Source: Morinoia aosen (taxonomy: Eukaryota; Arthropoda; Malacostraca; Amphipoda; Talitridae). From it: a stretch of 64,000 nt of DNA. The stretch covers positions 35,195,891-35,259,890 of the forward strand of contig CM059573.1 in NCBI GenBank assembly GCA_030386875.1, written 5' to 3'. Position 1 is the first letter of the stretch. Each line of letters begins with the position of its first letter. The notes below the pieces were generated by a model, which was not told where the DNA came from, ran no database searches, and saw nothing but the letters and a program-made list of their open reading frames with translations. The position numbers were made by a program, and so were the translations under genes. Shown piece by piece: positions 9,051-20,339 of this stretch.

Positions 9051-10030
9051 GTTGAGTTAAAAATTTACATAATAACTTATTAATTTTAGCTTTTTTGTGT
9101 CAATTTGTATCTATTGGATGTGATGAGCAATAAAGCCTTTTTCCTTTCAGCAAGTAATACATAAAATTTCTGCAATATAATATAAGCTGTCGTAAAATGT
9201 GGTAAGTATCCAGTATCAAAAGGCAGAGTGTGATTCAGATCTTTGAGCGGAGTAAAAGATAGAAATCAACTACAAAAACTTCGTATTATACTACATATTA
9301 AAGTTGCTTTACAATTCTACATTAATGGCAGTATGCATCCATTCAAATATTTATTTTCAGAGACAATTTTGTGTTACACATGCACATACACATAGTAGTA
9401 TCGAGGATTTAATTACTCTTAAAAAGTTTTATATGCTTGAAATTCCACTTGATCACATATATAAGTCAAATATGCATGCAACTACGAAATATTACCATTG
9501 GTCGATATGTAGATTCAACCTTTAAAAGATATATAGCAACGAAGTCTATTTTTGCTTGTTCAAACGATTTTTGTTGAAACAAGTTTCAATTTATTTCATC
9601 GATAGAGATGGTATTTTTGAATAGGCCTATTCATTTGAATGAATGGCACATTTTCTATTGCTATTGCAGGATTGTATCTGTGTAGTAATGTACTCATATA
9701 AATTGTAATCAAATGGCATCGTACATGAGTACTCAGTGAACCGCATTTGCATATTTCTTTTAAAGGTTAAATCTACATACCGTCCAGGGGCAATCATTTG
9801 TAATTGCATGCATATATGATTTCATATGTGTGATAAAGTGGAATATCACGAATGTACACCTAAATATGAGTGTAAATAAATCCTCGATACTACTATGTGT
9901 ATGTGTGACACAATAGTACCTTTGAACATAATTATTTGAATGGATGCATACTGCCGTTAATTTAGAATTGTAAAACAACTTTAATGTGTAGTATAATACG
10001 AAGTTTTTACAAATGATTTCTATCTGTTAC

Positions 10031-10238
10031 TGTGCGAGGCGAGTAAAACACGGTAGAAGCTTGACGGTAGAGTTTATTGGTGAGAGCCAGGTGTCATTGG
10101 CAACAGGTGAGAACTGATACAGATTGAGCGCCCCAGGCTAGACAAGTGCGCCTTATATAGATTGCGAGACGACCTCAAGATATCAAGATAAACAGACACA
10201 GAAGACATGAGTAAGTGACGACACATCACTCGCGCACA
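10031..10238 (-). mobile_element. Gypsy element 1, 3' LTR
   Basis: 208-base LTR (TGTGCGAGG...CTCGCGCACA) directly repeated at 19821-20028, with about 10 differences by eye. A minus-strand TATATAAG box sits at 10153-10160. The flank before it ends in TTAC, and TTAC follows the other LTR at 20029-20032, giving a 4-bp target duplication. Confidence 0.9.
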
Positions 10239-10251
10239 TCACTCCCCCCCT
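10239..10251 (-). promoter_or_regulatory. Gypsy element 1 polypurine tract
   Basis: On the minus strand AGGGGGGGAGTGA abuts the 3' LTR, as expected for the plus-strand DNA primer of an LTR element. Confidence 0.8.
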
Positions 10252-11745
10252 GACACATCGGATGAGAAATAAACTCAAATTTAAAACGGTTAACCAAAAA
10301 ACTCAAAAAGAATTCGCAGAATGAACGAAAACCGCTGAACAAATTAACACGAAGTTAACAAGGAAAGTTAACAAAAGGTATTCAAAAATTAACGCGACAA
10401 CCCTAGGTTAAAGGTAACGCTATTACTTTAAATCGACAGTAATTTTGAAACGTCTCGCAACTCATACTATTAAAAAGTTAAAATGTATGCATCAAATTTT
10501 AAATAACTCACCAATACACCATCCAAGCCTTATTATAGTTATCGAACTTGGCAACAAGCACAAACAAGGGCAGCTAAGCGAATACGAAAAATATAATGCC
10601 CTGTTCAAACTTAACTTGAAACAACTCGATACATTATGTTAAATAATCATTAATTAAACCATCGCACAGTGACAATAACCAACTAAATACCGTCCACATA
10701 ATTATAATAAAACGCAACTAAAATAAACGAACATTTGCTAGTTACCAAAAAAACGCAAAACACATTTTAAATCAACTGATTTACATCTTTGTCTCCTACT
10801 AAATACGCAAAATAAATAAAAAAACATATATGAAAATTTAAAAAGACACATTGAAAAATTTATACACCACACAACACCGTAAAATTATCAATTATTAAAC
10901 GCGTAAACACTGTTTAAAAACGTTTTAAAACCTTCCATACCCTACAATCATGTAAAACATCAGATATAAGGATAAATAGCGATTAATATGGATTAATACT
11001 TAAAACGTAACGAAAAAAAACGGAACACTAAAGTTTCAGCAAGTTTTAGCAAATAGCAAAAGCAATCCCCAACAAGCGTAAGCAAACAACTAACTTACCG
11101 TATAATATGGCAACCAGCACGTCGACAGCATTAAGGAATTTTTTAATAAAAAACAAACGCCACATTTTCTCATATCAACAAAACTAATAAACGTAATCTC
11201 CAATAATTTAAAAAGGAAACAACTCCGAAAATTACATATTAAAAATATAGAAAGTATTGGAAAACAATCAAAAACACATCATCTTAGAACCAAAAACAGC
11301 CTTTAAATTAAATGAATTTAAATAACTTGATAATTGAAATAATTAAAATTTTTCTAAAATAAAAAATTTAACACCGCAAAATTACGCGCTGACATCAGAA
11401 AAAGCATACGACAGTAGTAAAATATAGGGTTAAAAACTTACTTCTAGCGGAACATGTTATATTAATAAACACATTTTTTATTATTTTTTAACGCATTTTA
11501 TTATTATTTTTTCAACGCATTTTCCAACTTTTTTAACGCTTGGAAATTTTCACTATTCCAATATTGAATTTCACTATTGAATTTTCACTATTTTTATTAC
11601 AAATTTTAATTACTTTTCAATCTAATTCACTGGATATTTACTTCCACTTGGCGATCTAATTTCCCATTGTAATTAATTTTCTAATTCCAATTTCTCCATT
11701 TAATTTCAATTCACCAATACTTCGCCGCTAATGTCAACGTTCGTG
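10252..11745 (-). other. Long 3' untranslated region of Gypsy element 1
   Basis: About 1.5 kb between the small 3' gene and the polypurine tract. It is very AT-rich with many TTAACG-type words and has no coding frame I can support (the 65-codon plus frame at 10445-10642 is antisense). Such a long noncoding 3' segment is unusual and may be the remains of a longer gene. Confidence 0.5.
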
Positions 11746-11747
11746 AC

Positions 11748-12059
11748 TTATGCTTGTTCTTGGTGGTTGTTGCACCTAGGTGACAACCTAGGTGCCCGCT
11801 GTAGCTGGTAATCCTCTAGGCGGTCCGAACGATCGGACAAAGACTCCAGACTACGCTTCGTGTAGTACACGACCGCCCCTAGTCCCATCGTAGTTATCAC
11901 CAGCAACATCACCAAGACGTCGGTGACGCTGTCTGGCAAGAGGTCCATACGTGATTTCGACTTCATTAATTCTTCGTAGAGTCCCTCATTTACCCCTTGA
12001 TTTTTGGCTATTGCCGACGCTAGGGTGTCCACGTCGACAAGGGACACTTGATTGCCCAT
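11748..12059 (-). CDS. Small extra gene: predicted N-myristoylated single-pass membrane protein
   Basis: About 103 codons from the ATG at 12057-12059 (MGNQVSLVDVDTL...). Seen: Gly2 and Ser6 fit the N-myristoylation consensus. A PDSVTDVLVMLLVITTMGLG segment leads into a hydrophobic helix (about residues 45-65) ending VVYY, then a basic/charged heptad region (SLESLSDRSDRLEDYQL). The second Gypsy copy has the same layout at 46498-46932. A polypyrimidine-CAG acceptor (TTTCCGTGCAG) lies 20-25 bases upstream on the coding strand, so expression from a spliced RNA is likely, as for env. It has no envelope features: no signal peptide, no Cys pattern, far too short. Function unknown; membrane targeting is inference from the motifs. 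Confidence 0.65.
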   Translation of the reverse strand: MGNQVSLVDVDTLASAIAKNQGVNEGLYEELMKSKSRMDLLPDSVTDVLVMLLVITTMGLGAVVYYTKRSLESLSDRSDRLEDYQLQRAPRLSPRCNNHQEQA

Positions 12060-12763
12060 CGCGAACACGTCCATGCAAATCCTGCACGGAAACAGATACA
12101 AAGACGATTAGCATGACCAAGAAAAAAACAACCCATTATCCTATGTTATGCATACCTAAAAAAAAACAAACGAAAACGCTTGCTGCAATGACCACAGTCA
12201 TGAAGAAAAATAAATTCGAGTCGAACCCTCGGTCGGGTAATAACCAACCACTGTATGAAATTTAATTTACTTGTGCTGATAACAGAACATTCCAAGTGCC
12301 GCAGCGTCAAGCCAGCCCATCTCACAGGATGAACTGCAACCTCAGCGATTGCATTTAGCAGTCGCAGAATTCACTCACCCATAAAAATGTCAATTCAGCA
12401 ACATTTCCAGGTTATCAAAGCAACGCTTTAAGCAAATTGGAAAGGACAAATAAGGCGTCTTAGAGACAAGGGTTATCAACCCTCAAGGTTACAATAGATA
12501 GTTACACATTCCTTTCAACATTCAGGTTAATATCAAGCAATATCCCAAATTAATCTATAACAACGCAGCACCAAAAAATCTGTAAACACAACACATAAAA
12601 TATAATATACGGATTACTGAGAATATTATGAAACACAACGCATATTACACAGCAAAAACTCATTAACCTATGATTATTAACCTTAACGCAACTGTTAAAC
12701 AATGTAACATAGTAAATCGTAACTCGTTGAGTCGTTGCGACGTCAAAAACTTGTCGTTTTAAC

Positions 12764-14237
12764 TCACAGTTTAACCTTCCTCAAGGGTAACAAGTGATTT
12801 AAGTTACTCTTATAAATTTTGGAACCAATTTTGACCTCAGCCCAATTACGCTTAACCTTTAGAACCACAGCTGGCCCTAGCCAGGTCAATTCAAGTTTAT
12901 GCTTTTTATCGTGATTTTTTTGAAAGAACCCGGTCCCCCACCTTCACGTCTTTATTTCGACGCTTGATGTTTCTGTAAAGGTTTCTTTCCGCTGTATTAT
13001 TTATAATCAAATTTCTAATATTTTCTACTGTCCGGGCAGCTTCTTTTGCCCGAAAGTTTACCAGATCCAATTCTTCATCATAACTGTAAGTTACAGAATC
13101 AAAACTCTCGGATTGATAGAATGCGCAGGTATCTCGATTAAACATTACGAAACTAGGAGTTTCGCCTAAAGTAGAATTCAATGCGTTGTTCAGTGCATTT
13201 TCAACCACCTCCAGCAACTGATCCCACTCTGCATGAGGGAGCGAATTGACATGAAGTTTTAGCAGATTGGTAATTTTCTGGTTATTTCTCTCTAATATAG
13301 CGTTGGAATGAGGACTGTAAGCCAATACCTCTTTTTTCGCGATGGCGTGAACGTTAGCAAATTGCTTAACCACTACTGACTTAAACTCGAAAGCGTTATC
13401 GCTTATTAGGGTTTTAGGAAAACCGAAACTACAGAAACAATTACTTAAACATGAAATTACCGTTTCCGTACGACGATTAGAAGTTGCATACAACTTGCAA
13501 AACCGAGAAAAAATATCAATAATTATCAACATGTACTTATTGCCATTATCTTTACCTTTTAGTGGACCTAAATAGTCCATGGAAACGACTTCAAATGGTT
13601 CTTTCGCTATTGGAGCAGTCAAAATTTTATTTGGCAGAGAAGGTCTTGCCTTTAATAATTTACAAACTTCACAATCTCGTACGAAATTTCGAACAATCGT
13701 TTTTTCCAAATCATTATAGTATTTAATTTTAAATTTAAAAAGGGTGTGTATATCATCAGTATGATACATTGAGTGAATAGCCAATATACCTTTACCCATT
13801 AAGGAATTAGGTACCACTGCTGTCAAAATTGTGCTAGGTCGGTTGTCAATTTGTCTACGTCGGTACAGAATGTCGTTGAGAATTAAAAATTTTTGTAGGT
13901 CTTGAATTTTCGAAATACTACCATGCAGTAAAGCTTCCTTAACTTCTATGCAAAAAGGATCTTTCTCCTGCTCGTCAATAAATTCTTTAATAGTCCAAGA
14001 AATCTCCTTTTCTTTTGGTACATAGTCTATAAGCTTCGGGCGAGCTTCTTTACTTGCTGCGTCGTCAACACTGTCGCTAAGTGGTGGGTCAACCACCTCA
14101 CGTCTAGTCATTTCTCTTTTTTTCTGCGGTCGCGTCTCCATGATACAGACGTCTGATTCAAGCGCGGATTCCAGAGCATCACAGCGCTCTAGTTCTTTAA
14201 AGGCTAATTTTTCATCGTTAATGGGAAGTCTGCTCAA
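12764..14237 (-). pseudogene. pol: Gypsy element 1 pol: integrase
   Basis: The long frame 14237-12906 joins by frameshift to a C-terminal piece ending at TGA 12764-12766. Seen: HHCC zinc module (IHSMYHTDDIHTLF...CEVC), then the D,D,E core with Asp in VSMDYLGP, Asp in LISDNAFEF and Glu in SNAILERNNQ, then a GDRVLSK / LTWLGP (GPY/F-like) C-terminal domain. Known: the enzyme inserts element cDNA into the chromosome. The frame break sits in an A-run near 12917-12923. The N-terminal residues of this frame are the end of the RNase H connection. The catalytic triad is intact, so most damage is recent-looking frameshifts. Confidence 0.85.
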
Positions 14238-14286
14238 ATAATCCGCTACGACATTTTGTTTCCCAGGTAAATACTTTACAATAGGA

Positions 14287-14838
14287 TCAAACGAATGAAC
14301 GTTTATACATGGTTGAATCTTCAGGGAGTCTTTTTTTAAATAGTGGCGCCAATGGGCGATGATCCGTATAGATACGAATAGGATACCCCGTAATCAAGTA
14401 TTTAAAATATTTTAGAGCTGAATGAATCGCGAAGAACTCTTTCTTAGTCGTGCTATATCGCTTCCGACTCGAGTTCGAACTTTTACTATAATAGGCCACA
14501 GGGCGTAAAATTTGATCGCTTGAATCTTCCGTCTGCATCAAGAAGGCTCCGATACCAGAGTTAGCAGCGTCCGTAAATAAGTGGAAGTCCTTAGCGTCAT
14601 CAGGATGTCTTAAAACTGTGTCAGAAGTCAAAGCAGATTTGATAAAAACAAAACTTTTCTGGCATTCGTCGGTCCACGTATAGTCAACATCTTTTCTTAA
14701 TAGGTTGTACAGAGGGTAAGCCACCTCAGCAAAGTTGGGCAAGAAATTACGGAAATAGTTAGCTAAACCTAGGAACTGTTGTAATTCCTTCACATTAACA
14801 GGAGCCCTGCAAGTCTGCAGTTTTTCCGAATTTTTCAT
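14287..14838 (-). pseudogene. pol: Gypsy element 1 pol: RT thumb and RNase H
   Basis: Contains the RT connection (ELQQFLGLANYFRNF) and RNase H domain with FTDAANSGIGAFL, KEFFAIHSALKYFKYL and IYTDHRPLAPLF, i.e. the conserved D, E, D residues. It degrades the RNA strand during reverse transcription. A frameshift near 14838 separates it from the RT palm, and a small deletion near 14280 (compared with the second copy at 43040-43080) shifts it away from integrase. Confidence 0.85.
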
Positions 14839-15860
14839 CTGATACCATCTGCAGCAATAATGTGTCCCAGATATTCAAGTTCTTTTTTGAAAAACTTACA
14901 TTTTTCAAGTTTTAAAGACAAGTTACCCGAACGAAGCATCTTAAGTACGCTTCCAATGTCAGTCAAATGCTGACTTTTTGTTTTGGAAAATACTAATATA
15001 TCGTCTAAAAAGACGAATGCTAATTTGCCTAGGATAGGTGCAAGGGCAGAGGTCATCACTCTCTGGAATGCACTTGGACTGGTACTCAAACCAAACGGAA
15101 CACGTGCAAACTGGAATTTCCGATAATTCTCACTAAAAGCCGTAAACTTTCTACTATCTTGATCCAACTCGACCTGGTGAAAGGCCAAACGCAGGTCCAG
15201 GTTAGTGAACCACGCGTTTCCTCCTAGAGTCGATATAATTTAATCAATTCTGGGTATTGGGTAAGCTTCCTTCACTAATACTTTATTTAGAGCCCTAAAA
15301 TCAATCAATGGCCGGAGCTCCCCGGACTTCTTTTTAACTACTATGACCCGAAAATTCCATTCGGATATCGATTCCTCAATTATTCCCTGTGAAAGCATGT
15401 CATTAGCGATTTTCATCACCTCTTCTTGATACTTATGGGGGATTCTGTATGGAGCTAAATTTAGTACAGGTGCATCCGGTTTCAACTGAATCCGGTGCGT
15501 CATAAGGTCTATAGTCTCCCCTTCTAACGTAACTACATCACGAAATTCATTTAATAAATTTACCAAAGGTAACTGCATGTCCTCTTCGTAACATGAAATA
15601 TCATCATTAGTTAAACAACGTCGTACTTCCTGCTTTACTCCACAAGACACACCTACTTGTGCATTAACTCCCCACTCCTCGTCACCAGCGAGAACTTTCT
15701 TTCTACCGCGAGCGTCAGCCTCCAACCCAAGTTTCCCTTCGACTATGGCCTTAATTCCACCACCAGCCGAGACAAACTGCATTGTATCCGACACCGCGTC
15801 AAAATTTATTTCCACACTATTAGCATCTCTAGGTGCTGTTTCAACACTTGTCATGTACAT
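14839..15860 (-). pseudogene. pol: Gypsy element 1 pol: reverse transcriptase
   Basis: Seen: APYRIPHKYQEEV, SGELRPLIDFRALNKV, NLDLRLAFHQ, RVPFGLSTSPSAFQRVM and the catalytic FVFLDDILVFS (a FLDD form of YxDD), then LEKCKFF and EYLGHII. Order and spacing are those of Ty3/Gypsy reverse transcriptase. A single in-frame TAA (15240-15242) replaces the Glu codon present in the second copy, and a frameshift lies near 14838. The linker N-terminal of the palm begins after a frameshift near 15855. Confidence 0.88.
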
Positions 15861-16387
15861 TTCGTTCCGATCTCATTAGCTGCAATTAATTCAACGTTGC
15901 ACAGCATCGTATTCTCGGTAAAACAAATAGCATCCTCATGTGCATTTAAAACCATTACAGGTACCAACCCATCTTCTTCGATACGAGCAATGGATTCAGC
16001 CAAAAGTGCTCCATTTTCAAGGCATCTTTTCAAAATTACATACTCTCCTGGAGTTGCTTTTTTAACAAAACCGTACACTATCTTCATCGAGTTACCGGGC
16101 ACTTCCACCTGAGTGCAATGCACTGTCAACGGCCTTGAGCTCTGTCTCGCCTCAGCCGCGGCCACGATTTTTTTTTCTCTGCAGTTACTATTTTTAGCGG
16201 GGTCACTACCCCCGTGGCTCTTTCTGGCCACGACAACATCGGATATCAGACAGTCGCTGTTCACGATTTTTTTCATCGCTACTTCTCTGCTAAGAACCGG
16301 TTCCATTTTTAACTCATAGAAAGGGATTGAAATACCTTCCCAATGAAGGGTTCTACCTTTGAAATTAATGATAGCATCACTCAGCAC
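15851..16387 (-). pseudogene. pol: Gypsy element 1 pol: protease-RT linker
   Basis: This frame carries the segment between protease and RT (ILKRCLENGALLAESIARI, FTENTMLCNVEL), matched by the second copy at 41260-41500. It starts inside a 112-bp tandem duplication (16301-16412 and 16413-16524) that repeats the end of the protease domain and, because 112 is not a multiple of three, breaks the frame. Confidence 0.75.
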
Positions 16388-16526
16388 ATCGCGTCCTAGA
16401 ATTAGATCGTAATTCCATTTTTAACTCATAGAAAGGGATTGAAATACCTTCCTAATAGAGGGTTCTATCTTTGAAATTAATGAGAGCATCACTCAGCACA
16501 TCGCGTCCTAGAATTAGATCGTAATT
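16301..16526. repeat. 112-bp tandem duplication inside pol
   Basis: TTCCATTTTTAACTCATAG recurs exactly 112 bases apart (16301 and 16413). The two units differ at about five or six positions, so they are not freshly duplicated. Each ends with the same CCTAGAATTAGATCGTAATT stretch. Confidence 0.88.
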
Positions 16527-16997
16527 GAATTTCGCTTCCTTCACTATCAGAGCACTAGTTTTTAGTACTCTGTCAGTGCCTGGAATTGAAATCTTCAGCT
16601 CTACTTCTCCGCTAACGTTACTTTTACCATTGATGCCTTTTACCATTAAACGACTCTGCTTAACTTCTTCGTTCAGATTCTTGATTCGTTTGTAACTTAT
16701 TAAGCATTTTTCTGAACCGCTATCTAGCAAGACACCTAAATACTGGTCATTATTTGTTAATATTATCGTAGGCTTATTGGATTTTTTAAACGCAACCAAA
16801 CCAGCGCCTTTTTTATTATGATTGCCGTTTACGACACTAGCGGAGAAATAGGCCTCTACTGCTTTGCTTTGCTGTTGTCTTTTATCTGCAAGCTCTTCGT
16901 CTTGCAACAATTTGTACCTATTTTCACATTTGAACAATGGATCAATGACAAATTCAAATTCGTTTGTCTCGGGTGTATCTGGTGCAATTTCGACCAC
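16452..16997 (-). pseudogene. pol: Gypsy element 1 pol: aspartic protease
   Basis: The frame begins after a stop with GTG at 16997 and shows the retropepsin active site LLDSGSEKCLI (Asp at about residue 92; DSG instead of DTG), then a NYDLILGRDVL flap/helix motif near the C-terminus. It cleaves the Gag-Pol precursor. The frame ends in the 112-bp duplication. The second Gypsy copy encodes the same domain at 40447-41000. Confidence 0.85.
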
Positions 16998-17157
16998 AGC
17001 TTAGAGATTAACGAGAGAGCTGGCCGCCTTCCTCTCGGGCTCAATCAAATTCTCCCTGTTACCATTACCTTTTTCTACTCCTCGCTTAAAAAATCCCGAG
17101 CACCTGACTCGGCATCTGCAAAATGTACTTCACTCCTACCGCGCGATTGGCCTCTGT

Positions 17158-18553
17158 TTACATTGCCCCCCGTAGATAAGCCTTGAATCCTCTTATTTCA
17201 CTTCCGGTGGCTCTACAATGTTTCACCAAGTGTGCAACGCCGCAAGCGAAACAACCTAGCCCGCTACTTCCTCTTGGTTTAAACTGACCTTTCTGAGATC
17301 TACATTCATAATGACCAACAACTGAACATGAATTGCAAAATAGAAAACCCCGTTTTTTAGTTCCCGCATCATATTTAGATCCCGCAAAATGCCCTGAAGC
17401 CTGAACAGAACTACTAGGATTACTGTCTGTTCTTACAGTATTGCACTCTATAGAACCTATTGTTTTATCTCCTATGTAACCACTAAATTCTCTCGCTCTT
17501 CCACGAGGATTTCGCACCCAGGGTCTAGGACCTGCAATCCTGCGTTGCCCTACACGATTCCTACGGTGGTTTCCGAAGTTCCCATAGAAAACTTCACTCT
17601 CCTGAAGGGAGTCTTGCGCCTCAACGCAGCTATCAAGACCACTTGTTACATCTACTACGTAACTTTCATTATCATTTCGGACTGGGTACTGGACCGCAAG
17701 GATTTTTTTTTGTTTCAGCTTGGCTCCTAACAGCAGCAATTAAACGTGCTAGGAGCTCTTCTGATGAACCAATTTGACACTCGAAAACTTTCTTCGCGAA
17801 GGATTGATCCAACAAGGGACCCAAAGTAGTTAAAGCGAGACTGTACACAATGCTGTCTGCAACGAATCGTTTGAGTACTGCCTGCGTTGTGCAAGCTTGG
17901 TAGTAGGGATGACGTTGCCAACCCAACGTATTTGAATTTAACGCATGATCAGAAAGTTTACGTATTTTTGCAAAAACTGTTACTAATTGTGCTGCCAAAG
18001 CACCGTTGCGGACCAGTTGGAGTTCATTTAAATCGCATGCAAAGGCGTGAAGTGACTTCTCACCCTTGCACACGTAAATGTCGTCCAATATTTTTACAAC
18101 TTCATCAAAAGTGTAATTTAGATCACTATTCACTAACTTGGTCACTACCGAATTGAAGTCACCAACCTGTTTCTGGGCAGACCTTACCAGAAGTTCCTTC
18201 TTTGCCTCATCACTATTGACCTCTGGCAAAAGTGACGTATAGGCTTTGAGATTCATTATATGTGTTCCCAATGTTTTATTTTCAAGGAACTCCGGATCTG
18301 CAAATCTACGTCTACCTCGGAAAGTCGGGATCTCAGCGCTCGACATTATGGTTCCTGCTCTAGGAGGCATGTTTGCCACTATATCGCGAGCTAACTGAGT
18401 CCTATCATCATTATTACTAGTGCTAGCACTAGCGCTGGGAGTAGTCATTGTGGTATTTTGGGGAGGTGTAAATTTAGGAGTGCTTATCCTACCACTTTTC
18501 GTTTTTATTGGTTCTGAGCGGACGAATTCCTCTGAATCTGATATGTCCGACAT
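17158..18553 (-). pseudogene. gag: Gypsy element 1 gag, frameshifted
   Basis: The capsid part runs from ATG 18553 (MSDISDSEEFV) to 17672 and the nucleocapsid part from about 17705 to 17158. They join across a run of nine T (17703-17711 on +), where a slip of one base has separated them. Seen: an acidic/Ser-Thr-rich N-terminus, a helical capsid domain (about residues 95-285), then RG-rich sequence and two zinc-knuckle-like motifs (CNSCSVVGHYEC and CFACGVAHLVKHC). Known: Gag forms the particle shell and binds RNA. The A-run could in principle be a programmed slip site, but it lies inside gag rather than at the gag-pol border, so mutation is more likely. Confidence 0.75.
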
Positions 18554-18569
18554 GAATATTACCACAATT

Positions 18570-19795
18570 TACTTCAAGAATTTCTTATTAACCGTTAGTA
18601 CAACCAATAATATGTAAAAAATGTCACACTATGCAAAAATACACATCTAAATTCCAATAATATACGCTCTAGAAAATATACCATCAATACAAGTACACAA
18701 TCAATTTCTTCCCCGGTATTTGGAACGGTAAAACTCCAAAAGGTACAAACTCCAGATAAAAATCCTTAAAATTTTCAGATATAATTCGAGACACTCTTAT
18801 GAGGGGAAGAGGAAGTACAATCTCCAGAAAAAAATTCTTGAACTCTACAGATAAACTTGGCAACACTCCCAAAACACCCTTGGGAAGACTTCAAAAAAAT
18901 CATAAAATGCCGGAACCCTTTTACTTCTTTACCCGCTGGGGTATTCAAACAATCGAGCCACCTAAACCCTTTTATCAACCCTGCAAATCACAACAGAAAA
19001 AATTGCACTTACTCTGGAACATTGAAACAGAAAGGGTGTTGTTTATTCTGCTAAATCCAACGACCGCGCGTCTCAGTGCGTTTCACTACGTACAAGAGGT
19101 GACTGAAATTACTGACAGAGACAGAGGCTGAGAGCCTTGCTCAACACAGAGTGCATACCCGCATTGCGACAGAAAAAAACAAACCTCGAGCAGCAACGCT
19201 CTCGGTACACACGCACTGAAGAAAAAAAATTCAGGAGAACACTTAACTGCAAAAAAAAGAGTCGGGCTGCTGGGTAAGACGCCGCTGGTGCTCGATGTCG
19301 AGGTGCAGGGTAAAACGCCGCTGATAAAACACGATGTTACACTATGTCGAAAGGCGTACTCGTTGATGATAACCTTTGATTACGTACCACAGTTCACTTA
19401 ACACTGCAACAGTTAATCAATTACGTAGTAATGTATCTCACACCAAGTTCTTGTTCACTCAAAAAATTGTTCCTTTACTCATTACCCGTCGCGGGGGAAG
19501 CTACTCCAAATGTCACTTCGAAGACAATTTCAATATCGTCTCCAGATTCGTAAACCAGCACCCTCGTGCGAAATGGAGATCCGATGTTGAGTCAAATAGT
19601 GAACTCGGTGTAAACTTCCACCAGTGCCTCCACTGGGATTTGGAATCCGAAGACAATAACGGACGGTTGCGGTTGCCACACTTGGTTATTGTTATTGGTA
19701 ATCATTTGAGACTGTATATAAAGTCTTCAATTAGTCAGCCTCGGGACACTTTACTTTACTTCTTATCTTCCTTATTAATATACACGAACACGTGA
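18570..19795 (-). other. 5' leader of Gypsy element 1
   Basis: About 1.2 kb between the primer-binding site and gag. No coding frame on the element strand can be supported; plus-strand frames here (e.g. 18799-19131 and 19376-19795) are antisense and show no known domain. It likely holds the packaging signal and a splice donor for the small 3' gene, but I could not fix the donor. Confidence 0.5.
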
Positions 19796-19800
19796 GTTTA

Positions 19801-19815
19801 CCACAGACTGCGCCA
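19801..19815 (-). promoter_or_regulatory. Gypsy element 1 primer-binding site
   Basis: Five bases inside the 5' LTR the minus strand reads TGGCGCAGTCTGTGG, close to the TGGCGCAGTCGG-type primer-binding site shared by gypsy/17.6/297-like elements. The exact primer tRNA was not determined. Confidence 0.7.
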
Positions 19816-19820
19816 CCACA

Positions 19821-20028
19821 TGTGCGGGGCTAGTAAAACACGGTAGAAGCTTGACGGTAGAGTTTATTGGTGAGAGCCAGGTGTCATTGGCAACAGGTGA
19901 GAACTGATACAGATTGAGCGCCCCAGGCTAGACAAGTGCGCCTTATATCGGTTGCGAGATGACCTCAAGATATCAAGATAAACAGACATATAAGGCAAGA
20001 GTAGGTGACGACACATCACTCGCGCACA
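19821..20028 (-). mobile_element. Gypsy element 1, 5' LTR
   Basis: 208 bases, partner of 10031-10238, with the same ends (TGTGCG/CGCACA). About ten differences between the LTRs imply the insertion is not recent. Followed by TTAC, matching the TTAC before the other LTR. Confidence 0.9.
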
Positions 20029-20227
20029 TTACTCCGCTAAAAGATCTAGATCACACTTTGCCTCCTGATGCTGAGTACTTACCACATTTTACGATAGCAT
20101 GTTTTTATATTGCAGAAATGTTATATGTTCCTTGCTGAAAGAAATAACGTTTTTCATGCTCATCACATCCTATAGATACGTATTTACACAAAAAAATGCT
20201 CAAATTAACGAGTGATTACGTGGATTC

Positions 20228-20336
20228 TTAATTCAACTTGGGGCTGGATTCATTTGAACTTGACTTGGATTAATTTAGACATGACTTGGATTACAACTTG
20301 ACTTGGATTGATTTGAACTTGACTTGGATTAATTTA
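20228..20336. repeat. 21-bp minisatellite (right foldback arm, inner part)
   Basis: Inverse of the 8868-9050 array: repeats of TTGAACTTGACTTGGATTAA. Interrupted after 20336 by the LINE insertion and resumed at 21130. Confidence 0.75.
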
Positions 20337-20339
20337 AAC

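Noticed and set aside
9304-9978. Two similar frames on opposite strands (9304-9525 +, 9760-9978 -)
   Set aside because: They mirror each other only because they lie in the two arms of the foldback palindrome; no known domain.
11951-12265. 104-codon plus frame
   Set aside because: Antisense to the small membrane-protein gene of Gypsy element 1.
15657-16112. 151-codon plus frame
   Set aside because: Antisense to pol.
17703-17711. Programmed gag frameshift site
   Set aside because: The homopolymer lies inside gag before the zinc knuckles, not at the gag-pol junction; ordinary indel is simpler.
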